64,000 nt of DNA from Micrococcales bacterium (GTDB lineage: Bacteria; Actinomycetota; Actinomycetes; S36-B12; UBA10799), in contig JADJCR010000002.1 of NCBI GenBank assembly GCA_016703125.1, forward strand, positions 310,001 through 374,000, in the 5' to 3' direction. Numbering within the stretch: position 1 is the first letter of the stretch; each line of letters opens with the position of its first letter. The notes below the pieces were generated by a model that was given only the letters and a program-made list of their open reading frames with translations, was not told the origin of the DNA and did not search any database. Positions 1-8,930 of this stretch are shown piece after piece. The translations under genes and the position numbers were made by a program.

Positions 1-456
1 CAGGCTGTTGCCGAACGCACCGGCCTTCATCGGCACGCCGCGCACGATGTTGGCGAAAGCCACGCCCCACAGCAGCGCCGGGAGGAAGGATCCGACCACG
101 ATGGCGATGTCCCACCGCTTGCGCCACACCGAACTCGAGCGCTTGCTGCGGTACTCGAAGGCCACGCCGCGCAGAATCAGGCCCACGAGGATGAGCAGCA
201 GAGGCAGGTAGAAGCCGCTGAACAGAGTGGCGTACCACTCCGGGAAGGCGGCGAACGTGGCGCCACCGGCGACGAGCAACCAGACCTCGTTGCCGTCCCA
301 CACCGGGCCCAGCGTGGTGAGCATCGTGCGCCGCTCGGCCTCGTTCTTGCCGATCACCGGCAGCAGAATGCCCACACCGAAGTCGAAGCCCTCGAGGACG
401 AAGTAGCCCACCCAGAGCACCGCGATGAGGATGATCCAGACTTGTTGGAGTTCCAT
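1..456 (-). CDS. cydB: Cytochrome bd ubiquinol oxidase subunit II, CydB (3' part missing)
   Basis: Membrane subunit II of cytochrome bd oxidase, which with CydA oxidises quinol and reduces oxygen with high affinity. Only the first 152 codons are present; the gene runs off the left edge of the window. The N-terminus shows the family hallmarks: an opening hydrophobic helix, the GFDFGVG motif near residue 23 and the WDGNEVWL motif near residue 53, then further membrane helices. The ATG lies 10 nt after the cydA stop, so the two are co-transcribed, and an AGGAGATGGCC stretch just upstream supplies a ribosome binding site. The assignment is secure. Whether cydD and cydC follow cannot be seen. Confidence 0.95.
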   Translation of the reverse strand, partial: MELQQVWIILIAVLWVGYFVLEGFDFGVGILLPVIGKNEAERRTMLTTLGPVWDGNEVWLLVAGGATFAAFPEWYATLFSGFYLPLLLILVGLILRGVAFEYRSKRSSSVWRKRWDIAIVVGSFLPALLWGVAFANIVRGVPMKAGAFGNSL

Positions 457-466
457 GGCCATCTCC

Positions 467-1879
467 TCAGTAGGTCACGGTCAGCGGCCGGTCTTCGCCG
501 ACCTTGTCCGGATAGGTGTGCTCGACGGAATCGGGTGGCCCGATCTTCACCGCCCTCATCAGCAGGCCGACCTCGACCACCGCCAGCGCCCCGTACAGCA
601 GCGTGAAGACGACCACCGAGATCCACACCTGTAGCGCCGAGACGGTGGGACTGACACCCATGGAGGTCGGCATCAGACCGAAGACCACCCACGGCTGTCG
701 CCCCATCTCCGTGAAGATCCAGCCGGTCGACGATCCCAGCAACGGCATGGCGATACCGAACAGCGCCAGCCGTGGGAACCACTTGGTTGTCGGGGTCCGG
801 CCCTTGCGGGTGACCCACAGCAGCCATATCGCGATGAGCACGCCGACGAAACCGGCACCCATCATGATCCGGAAGTTCCAGTAGGCCATCGGGATGTTGG
901 GCTTGTAGCTGTCGAGGCCGAACTGCTCGCCGAACTGCTCCTGGTACTGCGCCTCCAACTGGTTGATGCCCTGCACCTCACCGTCCCAGCTGTGGGTGGC
1001 CAGCAGGGACAGCCCGTGCGGGATGGTGAGGCTGAAGACCTCCTCGGAACCGTCCAGGGTCCCGATGGTGAACACGCTGAACGGCGCCGGCGCCGCGGAC
1101 TCCCACAGCGCCTCCGCCGCGGACATCTTCATCGGCTGGATCTCGACCATCTTGGTGGCCTGCATGTCGCCGGTCAGCCCGACCCCGATGAAGGCCACGA
1201 TCGTCGTGATGGCGCCCAGCTTGAGGGTGGAGCGCATCACGTCGGTCGCGCGGCCCTTGAACAGCACCCATGCGGAGATGCCGGCCACGAACAGGCCCGC
1301 GACCATGAAGGACATCGTGATGACGTGGGTGAACGTGATGACGGCCAGCGGCTGGAAGAGGACTTGGCCGATGTCGTTCATCTCCGCCCGCTGGGTCTGC
1401 GGGTTGAACTCATAACCGACCGGGTGCTGCATGAACGAGTTGGCGGCCAGGATGAAGTAAGCGCTGATCAGCGTCCCCGTCGCGGCCAGCCAGATCGTGG
1501 CCAGGTGCAGCTTCTTCGGCAATCGGTCCCAGCCGAAGATCCACAACCCGAGGAAGGTGGATTCCAGGAAGAACGCCAGCAGGCCCTCCATGGCCAGCGG
1601 CGCTCCGAAGACATCCCCGACGAACCGGCTGTAGTCGCTCCAGTTCATGCCGAACTGGAACTCCTGCACGATGCCGGTCACAACCCCCATCGCGAAGTTG
1701 ATAAGGAACAGTTTCCCGAAGAACTTCGTGGCCCGAAGCCACTTCTCGTTGCCCGTGCGCACCCACGCCGTCTGCATGCCGGCGACCAGGAAGGACGTTC
1801 CAATGGTGATCGGCACGAAGAGGAAGTGGTACACGGTGGTGATGGCGAACTGCCATCGCGACAGATCCAGCGCGCTCAT
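467..1879 (-). CDS. cydA: Cytochrome bd ubiquinol oxidase subunit I, CydA
   Basis: Catalytic, haem-bearing subunit of cytochrome bd quinol oxidase in the cytoplasmic membrane. The 470-residue protein has about nine hydrophobic helices, an early haem-ligand histidine (H18, in VYHFLF), the MEGLLAFFLEST helix carrying conserved glutamates near residue 100, and the CydA signature GRQPW at residues 393-397. Length and the modest loop between helices 6 and 7 fit the short-Q-loop class typical of actinobacteria. It is first in an operon with cydB. The start has no obvious Shine-Dalgarno. Upstream lie a half IdeR/DtxR-like box and a Crp-like palindrome, consistent with control by respiratory or nutritional state. 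Confidence 0.97.
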   Translation of the reverse strand: MSALDLSRWQFAITTVYHFLFVPITIGTSFLVAGMQTAWVRTGNEKWLRATKFFGKLFLINFAMGVVTGIVQEFQFGMNWSDYSRFVGDVFGAPLAMEGLLAFFLESTFLGLWIFGWDRLPKKLHLATIWLAATGTLISAYFILAANSFMQHPVGYEFNPQTQRAEMNDIGQVLFQPLAVITFTHVITMSFMVAGLFVAGISAWVLFKGRATDVMRSTLKLGAITTIVAFIGVGLTGDMQATKMVEIQPMKMSAAEALWESAAPAPFSVFTIGTLDGSEEVFSLTIPHGLSLLATHSWDGEVQGINQLEAQYQEQFGEQFGLDSYKPNIPMAYWNFRIMMGAGFVGVLIAIWLLWVTRKGRTPTTKWFPRLALFGIAMPLLGSSTGWIFTEMGRQPWVVFGLMPTSMGVSPTVSALQVWISVVVFTLLYGALAVVEVGLLMRAVKIGPPDSVEHTYPDKVGEDRPLTVTY

Positions 1880-1916
1880 ACGCGCAAGTCTGGCGTAAGC
1901 ACTGTGTAAATTCCAC

Positions 1917-1935
1917 CCATCGTAGGCTTACCTAA
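1917..1935 (-). promoter_or_regulatory. Possible half DtxR/IdeR-like box upstream of cydA
   Basis: Read on the minus strand, the 19 nt TTAGGTAAGCCTACGATGG agree with the IdeR/DtxR consensus TTAGGTTAGSCTAACCTAA at 13 positions. The left half is nearly perfect and the right half degenerate. It lies 38-56 nt upstream of the cydA start. An iron link to a haem oxidase is plausible but a 13/19 match is weak. Confidence 0.25.
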
Positions 1936-2017
1936 TGGGCCGGATAGGGCCCCGATCGCCGCGGATTCCGTCGCAGTTCCGCGTGATTGCGCGCGGATCT
2001 GGCAACAAACGGCGGAG

Positions 2018-2033
2018 TGTGTGATCCGTCACA
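2018..2033. promoter_or_regulatory. Crp-like operator upstream of cydAB
   Basis: TGTGTGATCCGTCACA matches the Crp/GlxR consensus TGTGA-N6-TCACA at nine of ten conserved positions and sits about 145 nt upstream of cydA in the gap after the aminotransferase gene. Actinobacterial cydAB operons are known to be controlled by Crp-family regulators (mycobacterial Crp, corynebacterial GlxR). A Rex site has a related shape but fits less well here. Confidence 0.5.
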
Positions 2034-2056
2034 TATCCCGGCCCGCACACGGGTTG

Positions 2057-3160
2057 TCACTGTGGGTAATCCCCGCGTGCCATCACCCGGTTGGCCGGCC
2101 CACCGCCCAGGGCCTCGAGCACCCGGTCGTTGGCCTCGCGAGGACCCACTGACACCCGGATCCCCTCCCCGGCGAACGGCCGCACGGTCAGCCCGTGGCG
2201 CTCCAGGTGCGCGGTCACATCCGCGGCATCGGGGGTTCCCACCCACACGAAATTGGCCTGGCTGTCCGGCACGGTCCAACCGGTGGCCCGCAGCCCGGCA
2301 GCCAACCGGTCGCGTTCTGCCACCGTCGCCGCAACCGTGCGGTACATGTGGGCCAGGCCAGCGGGCTGCAGGGCGCGGGTAGCGGCCGCCTGCGCCGGCC
2401 CGGAGACGCCGAACGGCGTGGCCACCTTGCGCATCGCGGCGATCACCTGCGTGCTACCGATCCCATAGCCCACCCGCAGCCCGGCCAGTCCGAACGCCTT
2501 CGAGAACGTCCTGAGCAGGAGCACATTCGGGTGGGCCTGCGCGATCTCGAGCGCGCACACCGCCTCCGGGGCCGTCACGTACTCGTGGTACGCCTCGTCG
2601 ATCACTACCAGTAGGTCGTCCGGGGTGTTGTCCAGCAGCCACAGCACCTCGGCGTGGGTCAATGCCGGGCCGGTCGGGTTGTTCGGGGTGCACAGGAACA
2701 GCAATCGGGTGCGCTCACCGACCGCCGCGGCCAGCGCTTGCACGTCGTGGCGGGCGGCGGCCGTCAGCGGGACGGTCACCGGCCGGGCGCCGCTGATCGC
2801 AGTCACGATCGGGTAGGACTCGAAGGACCGCCAGGCGTACACGACCTCGTCACCGGGATCCGCGGTGATCTGCACCGCGTTCTGGCACAACGACACCGAC
2901 CCGCAGCCGACCGCCAACCGATCGGCACGAACCCCGGTGTACTGCGCGAGCGCGGCCAGCAGCTCGGTGCTGCCCGGGTCCGGGTAGAGGTGCACAGCGC
3001 TGTCCGGAAGGGTGGCCAGCACGCTCTCGTGGGCACCCGCCGGATTCTCGTTGGAGGACAGCTTGTAGGTGACCAGATCCGTCCGGGGTGCCGGGCGCTG
3101 ACCGGCCCGGTATTCGGGCAGGTCGGTCAGCATCTCACGCAGGCGCACACCATCGGCCAT
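2057..3160 (-). CDS. pat: PLP-dependent aminotransferase of the HisC / Pat (aromatic amino acid) type
   Basis: Fold-type I aminotransferase of 367 residues related to histidinol-phosphate aminotransferase. Visible motifs are the N-terminal SSNENP substrate-loop motif, CTPNNPTG, the IDEAYHEY aspartate loop, the PLP lysine in TFSKAFGLAGLRVGYG and a C-terminal GEGIRVSVG phosphate-binding segment. The chosen ATG has a GAGGAG ribosome binding site 7 nt upstream. There are no his genes around it, and it stands alone opposite a divergent phosphatase gene 37 nt away. In actinobacteria such stand-alone HisC relatives are usually annotated Pat, acting on aromatic amino acids; HisC function cannot be excluded from sequence. 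Confidence 0.85.
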   Translation of the reverse strand: MADGVRLREMLTDLPEYRAGQRPAPRTDLVTYKLSSNENPAGAHESVLATLPDSAVHLYPDPGSTELLAALAQYTGVRADRLAVGCGSVSLCQNAVQITADPGDEVVYAWRSFESYPIVTAISGARPVTVPLTAAARHDVQALAAAVGERTRLLFLCTPNNPTGPALTHAEVLWLLDNTPDDLLVVIDEAYHEYVTAPEAVCALEIAQAHPNVLLLRTFSKAFGLAGLRVGYGIGSTQVIAAMRKVATPFGVSGPAQAAATRALQPAGLAHMYRTVAATVAERDRLAAGLRATGWTVPDSQANFVWVGTPDAADVTAHLERHGLTVRPFAGEGIRVSVGPREANDRVLEALGGGPANRVMARGDYPQ

Positions 3161-3197
3161 ACGGTCTCCTCGGTCTCTTACCAGTAGCGTGCCACTC

Positions 3198-4712
3198 GTG
3201 ACGTTGCGCGCCCGTATCTGGCTCCTGCTGCTGGTCGCGCTCACGATGGTCCTGCTGGCCGCCTTCGCGTTGCGCTCGGGGTACACGACCGTGGCCGGCA
3301 CAACCACCACCGTCTCGACCCGGTTGCAACCAGCCTCCGACTCCGTGGCCGCCTTGAACACCGCGCTGGCTGAGATGGACTCCTCGGTCACGTCGTACGC
3401 CCTCACCGGCGACGTCACCGAGCTGGGCACCTACGTCGAGGGCTCTGCGCAGGCGACAGCCGAGTTCGAGAACCTGCGCGTCCTGCTGGCAGGCCAGCGG
3501 GAACTGTCCCGGCTGCTGCGCGAGACCATCCACGCACACGGCACCTGGAAGCGCCAAGGCACCCGTCCGATCATCGAGGCCACCCGCACCGGGGACCGGG
3601 AGCAGGCCCGTCAGCTCGTGCGATCGGGCACCAGCCGCAACCTCTACAACGACGTTCGGACGTACACGCGCACTCTCGACCAGGAGATCCGCGACCAGGC
3701 CGCCCGGGCCCAGCGGACCCAGCAGGAGCAGTTCGTCCGCCTGTCCCGCATCCTCAACGTCAGCATCCTGCTGTTCTTCGGGTTGCTCGCGGCCTTCTCG
3801 ACGCTGCTCCTGCGAGGGGTGCTGCGCCCGCTGAAGGAGTTGCAGGTGCAGTTGGTGGACGTCGCGCAGGAGAGCAACCACGAGACGCCCATCGCGGCCT
3901 CCGGGCCCCCGGAGTTGCGTGACGTCGGGCAGGATGCCGAAACGATGCGGCGCGAACTCGTCCGGGAGGTCGACAGTGCCCGGCAGGCCCACGAGGGCCT
4001 CGCCCAGCAGAGCCCGGTGGTCGCGGCGATCCGGGCCGAACTGTCCGACAGCCACGCGCAGCCGGTCGAGGGTCTCGACGTCGCGGGTGTGCAGGAGCCT
4101 GCCGAAGGAGTGCTGGCTGGGGACTGGTGGAGCGCGCAGGTGCTGCTCGACGGTCGACTGGCGATCACGCTCACCGACGTCAGCGGCCACGGCCCCGAGC
4201 CGGGGATGGAGGCCCTGCGGCTCAAGCACGTACTGGAGCTGTCCTTGGCGCAGAACGCGGATCCGGCGACCGCCCTGCGGCTGGCGGCTGCCGGATTCCG
4301 GACCGCCGCCCGCTTCGCCACCTGCATCATCGCCGTGATCGATCCGCGCACCGGCGACCTCACCTGGGCCAACGCCGGACACCCCCCGGCGTGGCTCGTG
4401 AGCGGAGACACGACCGCTGAACTGACGACCACCGGTCCCCTGCTGAGCGTCCTGGGCGGGACGTGGACCAACCACCGGGCGTCGATGCCCGTCGGGACGT
4501 TGCTGGTGCTGTGGACCGACGGCCTCACCGAATCCCGCGACGGCCACGGCGTCGAACTCGGGGACGACGGACTCGCCGGACTCGTGGCCGGCGCGATGGC
4601 CACCGAGGCGACGTCGGCGGGTTTCGTCGCGTATCTGCTGGCGGCGGCCCGCGCCCGTGCGCTGGACTGGCGGCGCGACGACGTCACCTGCGTGGCGGTG
4701 CGGCGGGCTTGA
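3198..4712 (+). CDS. Membrane-anchored PP2C (SpoIIE/RsbU-type) serine phosphatase with HAMP linker
   Basis: Likely a signal-responsive Ser/Thr phosphatase acting on an anti-sigma-factor antagonist or similar partner. A membrane helix at about residues 8-27 is followed by an extracytoplasmic helical sensor region (CHASE3-like, to about 180), a second helix (about 180-205) and a HAMP-like linker. The C-terminal PP2C domain shows DVSGHG, TWANAGHPP, LWTDGLTESRDG and a final RRDDVTC, which carry the metal-binding aspartates. I chose the GTG at 3198 because TAGCGT (3185-3190) is placed as a -10 for a leaderless message; another GTG lies 9 nt upstream. No anti-sigma or STAS gene is adjacent, so the partner is unknown. 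Confidence 0.85.
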   Translation: MTLRARIWLLLLVALTMVLLAAFALRSGYTTVAGTTTTVSTRLQPASDSVAALNTALAEMDSSVTSYALTGDVTELGTYVEGSAQATAEFENLRVLLAGQRELSRLLRETIHAHGTWKRQGTRPIIEATRTGDREQARQLVRSGTSRNLYNDVRTYTRTLDQEIRDQAARAQRTQQEQFVRLSRILNVSILLFFGLLAAFSTLLLRGVLRPLKELQVQLVDVAQESNHETPIAASGPPELRDVGQDAETMRRELVREVDSARQAHEGLAQQSPVVAAIRAELSDSHAQPVEGLDVAGVQEPAEGVLAGDWWSAQVLLDGRLAITLTDVSGHGPEPGMEALRLKHVLELSLAQNADPATALRLAAAGFRTAARFATCIIAVIDPRTGDLTWANAGHPPAWLVSGDTTAELTTTGPLLSVLGGTWTNHRASMPVGTLLVLWTDGLTESRDGHGVELGDDGLAGLVAGAMATEATSAGFVAYLLAAARARALDWRRDDVTCVAVRRA

Positions 4713-4714
4713 GG

Positions 4715-5921
4715 TCAGTCGGCGATGAGTCCGGCGGCCTCCGACACCCCGGCAGTATCCCCGAACCGGTCGTGCAAGGCAGCCACCTCACCGATGACCA
4801 CGATCGACGGCGCGCGGACACCCTGCTCCTGCGCCGCCACGACGACCGTGCCCAGGGTGGCGGAGATGGTGCGCTGTTCGGGGTCCATCCGCGCTCCACG
4901 ATGGCCGCCGGGGTGGTGGCCGGACGTTGCTGCGAGAGGACGTCGACGACCATCTGCAAGGACCGCACGCCCATGAGCAACACGATAGTGATCTCCGGCG
5001 GGATGCCTGCCAGATGGGCGACCAGCGACGGGTCCTCCCCGTGCGCGGTGGCAACGATGAAACCGGTCGCCATGCCCCGATGGGTCACGGGGATGCCGGC
5101 AGCCGCAGGAACCGCCACCGCGCTGGTGACGCCCGGGACCACCTCGACCTCGACTCCGGCATCCAGGCAGGCGGCCAGCTCCTCCCCGCCGCGGCCCAGC
5201 ACGAACGGGTCGCCGCCCTTGAGGCGTACGACCCGGTTGCCCGCACGTGCCTCGGCCACCAACAGGGCGTTGATCTCGGCCTGTCCGACCGTGTGGTCGC
5301 CTGGGCTCTTGCCGACATGGATGACGCGGGCCGCGACGAGGTCCAGCGCCGCCCGGGGCGCCAGGCGGTCCACCACCACGACATCGGCGGCCTGCAGTAG
5401 GTTGCGCGCCCGGATGGTCAACAGTTCCGGGTCCCCCGGTCCCGCGCCCACCAGCGCCACCTTGCCCGGTCCCGGTCGCCGCGGCCGCAGGTCGACGGTG
5501 GCCAGGGCGCTCGTCAACGCCTGCTTCACGGCGCGGGCCCGCTGCGGGTCACCGCCTCCGGACACCGCCACCTGCACACCGTCCGGTCCGGGCACCGGCG
5601 AAGCCGTCCACGCGGGGGACTGATCAGCGTCGGCGGCGTCGATGCACCAGATGCGCCGGACTTCGGCCTCGTCGCGGACCTGCCGGTTGACCCCGGCCGG
5701 GGCGCATGCCTGCACCAGCCACACGCCGTCGAGGTCGCCGGCCCGGAACTCCCGGCGGTGCGTCTGGACGTCGGCCGCGGCGATGCCGTCGGCGATGCCG
5801 GGCGCCACCACGACCACGTCGGCGCCCTGCGCCAGCAGGCTCAGCACGCGGCGGGAGGCCACCTGTCCGCCACCGACGACCAGCACGCGCCGCCCGGCGA
5901 GGCGCACGAAGAGCGGATACA
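4715..5921 (-). CDS. cysG: Siroheme synthase / uroporphyrin-III C-methyltransferase, CysG-like (apparent frameshift)
   Basis: Bifunctional enzyme making sirohaem for sulfite and nitrite reductases. The N-terminal NAD-binding precorrin-2 dehydrogenase domain carries VLVVGGGQVASRR; the C-terminal SAM-dependent methyltransferase domain carries GAGPGDPELLTIRA, RLKGGDPFVLGRGGEE and the PGVTSA loop. After AAIVERGWTP the frame is lost at a GGGG run (plus strand 4880-4883). Restoring one base recovers a normal C-terminus (EQRTI..., APSIVVIGEV, ending GLIAD) with a stop at 4715, two bases clear of the convergent phosphatase gene. The uncorrected frame would instead end at 4684 with a low-complexity Arg/Pro tail. 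The GTG at 5921 follows a TAGCAT -10 (5929-5934) by 7 nt, a leaderless arrangement. Confidence 0.85.
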
Positions 5922-5996
5922 CGACTTCGATGCTACGCAGGCGCCGGGCGGGCCCGTGGATGGTCACAACCACGAGGACGGCCTTACCCTGATCGC

Positions 5997-6560
5997 GTGG
6001 ATCTCGCCTCCGCGATTCTGACCGGCCTCGGCCTTGCTGCCGCCGCCGGCCTGAACGCGTACATCCCGCTGGTGATCGTGGGCTTCCTGCAGTACTTCGA
6101 CGTCGTGGATTTCGGGTCGCCGTTCGACAACCTCGCCAATCCGTGGGTGCTCGGTGTACTGGTGGTTCTCCTGCTCGTCGAGGTCCTCGCCGACAAGATC
6201 CCTGCCGTCGACTCGGTCAACGACGTGATCCAGACCGTGGTGCGCCCCGCCGCGGGTGCCGTCCTGTTCGCGGCCAGCACCAGTCTGGGTACCGACATCC
6301 CGCCGGTGGTCTCATTGATCGCCGGGCTCATCACCGCCGGCACAGTGCACGGTACGAAGGCCGCCGTGCGCCCGGTGCTCAACGCGGGTTCGGCCGGCGT
6401 CGCTGCGCCGGTCGTGAGCACTGGGGAGGACATCGTGTCCACGGCGCTGGCTTTCGCGGCGATCCTCGCCCCGTTCCTGGTGCTGCTGGCACTCGTGGCC
6501 TTCGTGTGGTTGGTCGTGCGGTGGTTGCGCAGGCGGCGGCGCGAACCGCTGCCGGGCTAG
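5997..6560 (+). CDS. DUF4126 family membrane protein
   Basis: 187-residue integral membrane protein of unknown function. It begins with a glycine/alanine-rich helix containing GLNAYIPL, has further hydrophobic segments and ends with a long helix followed by an Arg-rich cytoplasmic tail. The GLxxGxNAYxPL opening and the central ADKIPxVDSxNDxxQTxxRPxAGA segment are typical of DUF4126. TACCCT at 5985-5990 followed by 6 nt and GTG suggests a leaderless transcript. The 3' end overlaps the convergent kinase stop by 4 nt. Confidence 0.8.
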   Translation: MDLASAILTGLGLAAAAGLNAYIPLVIVGFLQYFDVVDFGSPFDNLANPWVLGVLVVLLLVEVLADKIPAVDSVNDVIQTVVRPAAGAVLFAASTSLGTDIPPVVSLIAGLITAGTVHGTKAAVRPVLNAGSAGVAAPVVSTGEDIVSTALAFAAILAPFLVLLALVAFVWLVVRWLRRRRREPLPG

Positions 6561-7906
6561 GAAGCCTCGACCACCAGCACCGGGTTGCCCGGTTGCCAGG
6601 CATCCTGGCTGGACAGGGTCACCGACGTGCTGCCCCCGGCCGGCACCTCGCCGGTGGAGCCGGACGCGACGGCCACCGCCTTGCCGTCGACGTAGTAGTA
6701 GACCGTCAGTTCGGTGCTGGCAGCCCGGTCGCCGGAGTTCACGACCGTGCCGTTGATGACCAGCTTCCCGTTGTCCTGCGTGATCGCGTACTGCGACAGC
6801 AGCCAGTCGCCCGAGCGCAACTGGTCGGAACCCGGGAAGGCCGGTGCCTGCTGCACGCCTTGCTGCTGCGCGGGCTGACTCTGCCGGTCTGACGGTGCCG
6901 GGGTGTCCCCGCCGGAGTTGACGGCGCTGACGCCCAGGTAGCCGACGACGGCCGCCAGCAGGCCGGCTGCGACCACCGCCGCGGGCTTGTGCCATGACAA
7001 CGAGGTTCGGCTGGCGGTGGCACCCGCGGGCCGGATGGGCTGGGTCGTGTGTGCCGGGGGGGTCAGGGACACGGTGCTGTCCGCGTGGGCGTCCACGCTG
7101 CGGGCGATGTCCAGCACCTCGCGTGCGCTCGGGCGCCGTTTCGGATCCTTGGCCAGCATCCGCCCGAGCAGCGCCCGCCGGGTCGGGTCGATGCCGGCGA
7201 GATCGGCCTCGCCGCGCTGGATGTTCATCAGCACGGCGACGGTCGCCCCCTGCCCGAAAGGCGGCCGGCCAGTGGCCGCGAAGGCCAGCAGCGAACCCAG
7301 GGAGAACACGTCACTGGCTGCCGTCAGTTCGGAGAGGTTGGCTTGCTCCGGTGACAGCCAGGCGGGGCTGCCGGTGACGATGCCGGTTGCGGTCAGCGAC
7401 GTGGCGTCCTCGGGGTGCGCGATGCCGAAGTCGATGAGGACCGGGCCGCGCTCGGAGATGATGACGTTCGCGGGCTTGATGTCCCGGTGGGCGATCCCGT
7501 GGATCTCCAGCACGGCCAGCGCTTGGGCCAGACCGCGGGCGAGTTCCCACCAGCGTTCGGACGTCAGCGGACCCCAGATCGACACAGCGTCCCGCAGGTT
7601 CGGACCCGGTATGTACTCGGTGGCCAGCCACGCCGGGGTGCCCGCGATGTCGGCGTCGAGGAAACGGCTGATGTGGGCGTCGTGCACCGAGCGCAGGACC
7701 TGCGCCTCACGCTCGAAGCGGGCTGCGACCTGCGGGTCGTCGAGCAGCCCGGGTCGCACCACCTTCACCGCCGCGACGTCCTCGCCGTGCACGGCCTTGT
7801 AGACCACGCCCATGCCGCCGGACCCGATGCGCGATTGAACTTCCCATTTCCCCAGGCGCCGGGGATCGACGTCGGTGAGTTGTGCTGCGGGCGAGCCGTT
7901 CAGCAT
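6557..7906 (-). CDS. Transmembrane serine/threonine protein kinase (PknA/B-like)
   Basis: 449-residue Hanks-type kinase. The glycine loop GSGGMGVVY is at about 28-36, the ATP lysine is K48 (AAVKVV), the catalytic HRDIKPAN has D142, and IDFG lies at 158-161 with an activation segment TGSPAWLSPEQ. All catalytic residues are present, so it should be active. A single membrane helix near residues 305-325 links the kinase to an extracytoplasmic domain of about 120 residues, rich in Ser/Gly/Gln first and then beta-like (VVNSGDRAASTELTVYYYVDG), which may sense a ligand. It is monocistronic; no FHA or phosphatase partner is adjacent. Confidence 0.92.
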   Translation of the reverse strand: MLNGSPAAQLTDVDPRRLGKWEVQSRIGSGGMGVVYKAVHGEDVAAVKVVRPGLLDDPQVAARFEREAQVLRSVHDAHISRFLDADIAGTPAWLATEYIPGPNLRDAVSIWGPLTSERWWELARGLAQALAVLEIHGIAHRDIKPANVIISERGPVLIDFGIAHPEDATSLTATGIVTGSPAWLSPEQANLSELTAASDVFSLGSLLAFAATGRPPFGQGATVAVLMNIQRGEADLAGIDPTRRALLGRMLAKDPKRRPSAREVLDIARSVDAHADSTVSLTPPAHTTQPIRPAGATASRTSLSWHKPAAVVAAGLLAAVVGYLGVSAVNSGGDTPAPSDRQSQPAQQQGVQQAPAFPGSDQLRSGDWLLSQYAITQDNGKLVINGTVVNSGDRAASTELTVYYYVDGKAVAVASGSTGEVPAGGSTSVTLSSQDAWQPGNPVLVVEAS

Positions 7907-7987
7907 GGCAACTCCTTGGCGCGGGGGACCTCACCAGTGTACGTCCGCGGCCGACAGGCGCCCCGGGAGCAAGCCGGGTGAGAATCG

Positions 7988-8719
7988 TCACCCCGGCTGG
8001 CAGGTGGGACACCAGTACGTGATGCGGTCGCGCGGGGGGCGGCCGACGCGGCCGCTGCGCACCACGGTCCCGCAGACCCGGCACGGTTGACCGGCGCGCT
8101 CGAACACCGCCATCCGGGGCCGCCGCCCGGTGACCGAGGCCTGCATCTGCCCACGGATCCCGGCCAGTGCGGGCGCGAGGTCGACCTCCCCGACCGGGGC
8201 GTACGGGGAGGTCCCGGCGGCGAACGCGAGTTCGGCGGCCCACATCGTGCCCAGCCCGGCGATCACGCGTTGGTCCAGCAGGGCCTCGACCACCGGTCGG
8301 CCGGCAGGCAGACCCATGGCCGGGTCGAACTCGTCGGCGAGGATGTCCGGGCCGAGATGGCCCACCCATCGCGACTCCTGCGCCGTCGGAGCAACCTCCA
8401 CCATCGCCAGGCGCACCCCGATGGCTGCGGTGTCGGCGGTGCGCAGGACGACCCGGATCTGGTGGCCCGGCCCGGTGCGCAGGTCCGCCGGCCCCGTCAC
8501 CCACTTGCCCTCCATGCGACGGTGGCTGTGCAGGGTCAGCCCCGCGTCGGTGCGGGTGAGCAGGTGCTTGCCCACCGCCTCGGTACCGACTACGCACTGG
8601 TCGCGCAGGTCCACCGTGGCGAAGCGCGGCACGCGCAGGTCGGCCTCGACCAGTACCCGGCCGGCAAGCGCGCGATCGAGCGTCTGTGCGCTACGGCGCA
8701 CCGCATCACCCTCCGGCAT
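7988..8719 (-). CDS. nei: Fpg/Nei-family DNA glycosylase (endonuclease VIII-like)
   Basis: Base-excision repair glycosylase/AP lyase for oxidised bases. The mature N-terminus MPEGD supplies the catalytic proline (P2) and glutamate (E3), which fixes the start. A VGKHLLTRTDAGLTLHSHRRMEGKW-type beta segment and the helix-two-turn-helix follow, and the C-terminus ends with a zinc finger in which CRVCG and CPTC are separated by about 20 residues. Length of 243 residues is normal for the family. Details (MPEGDAV, short zinc finger) favour Nei over Fpg. It is transcribed away from fadH as a single gene. Confidence 0.88.
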   Translation of the reverse strand: MPEGDAVRRSAQTLDRALAGRVLVEADLRVPRFATVDLRDQCVVGTEAVGKHLLTRTDAGLTLHSHRRMEGKWVTGPADLRTGPGHQIRVVLRTADTAAIGVRLAMVEVAPTAQESRWVGHLGPDILADEFDPAMGLPAGRPVVEALLDQRVIAGLGTMWAAELAFAAGTSPYAPVGEVDLAPALAGIRGQMQASVTGRRPRMAVFERAGQPCRVCGTVVRSGRVGRPPRDRITYWCPTCQPG

Positions 8720-8930
8720 GCCCCCATGGTCCCCCGCCCACGCCACGGCGCCGCATCTCGCTGTCCGGTTCTGACTACTGATCAAGTCCCCGAACGCCGA
8801 CACGCCGCCGGATTCGCCAGTTCCGCAGCGTGTCGCGATTTTCAGAAAGCAAATCCGGACGCGGGCCTGCGGCCGCGGGCCGCGCGACCGGGGTCACTAC
8901 GCTGAGGACGTCGCCTGCCAGGAGCCACTC

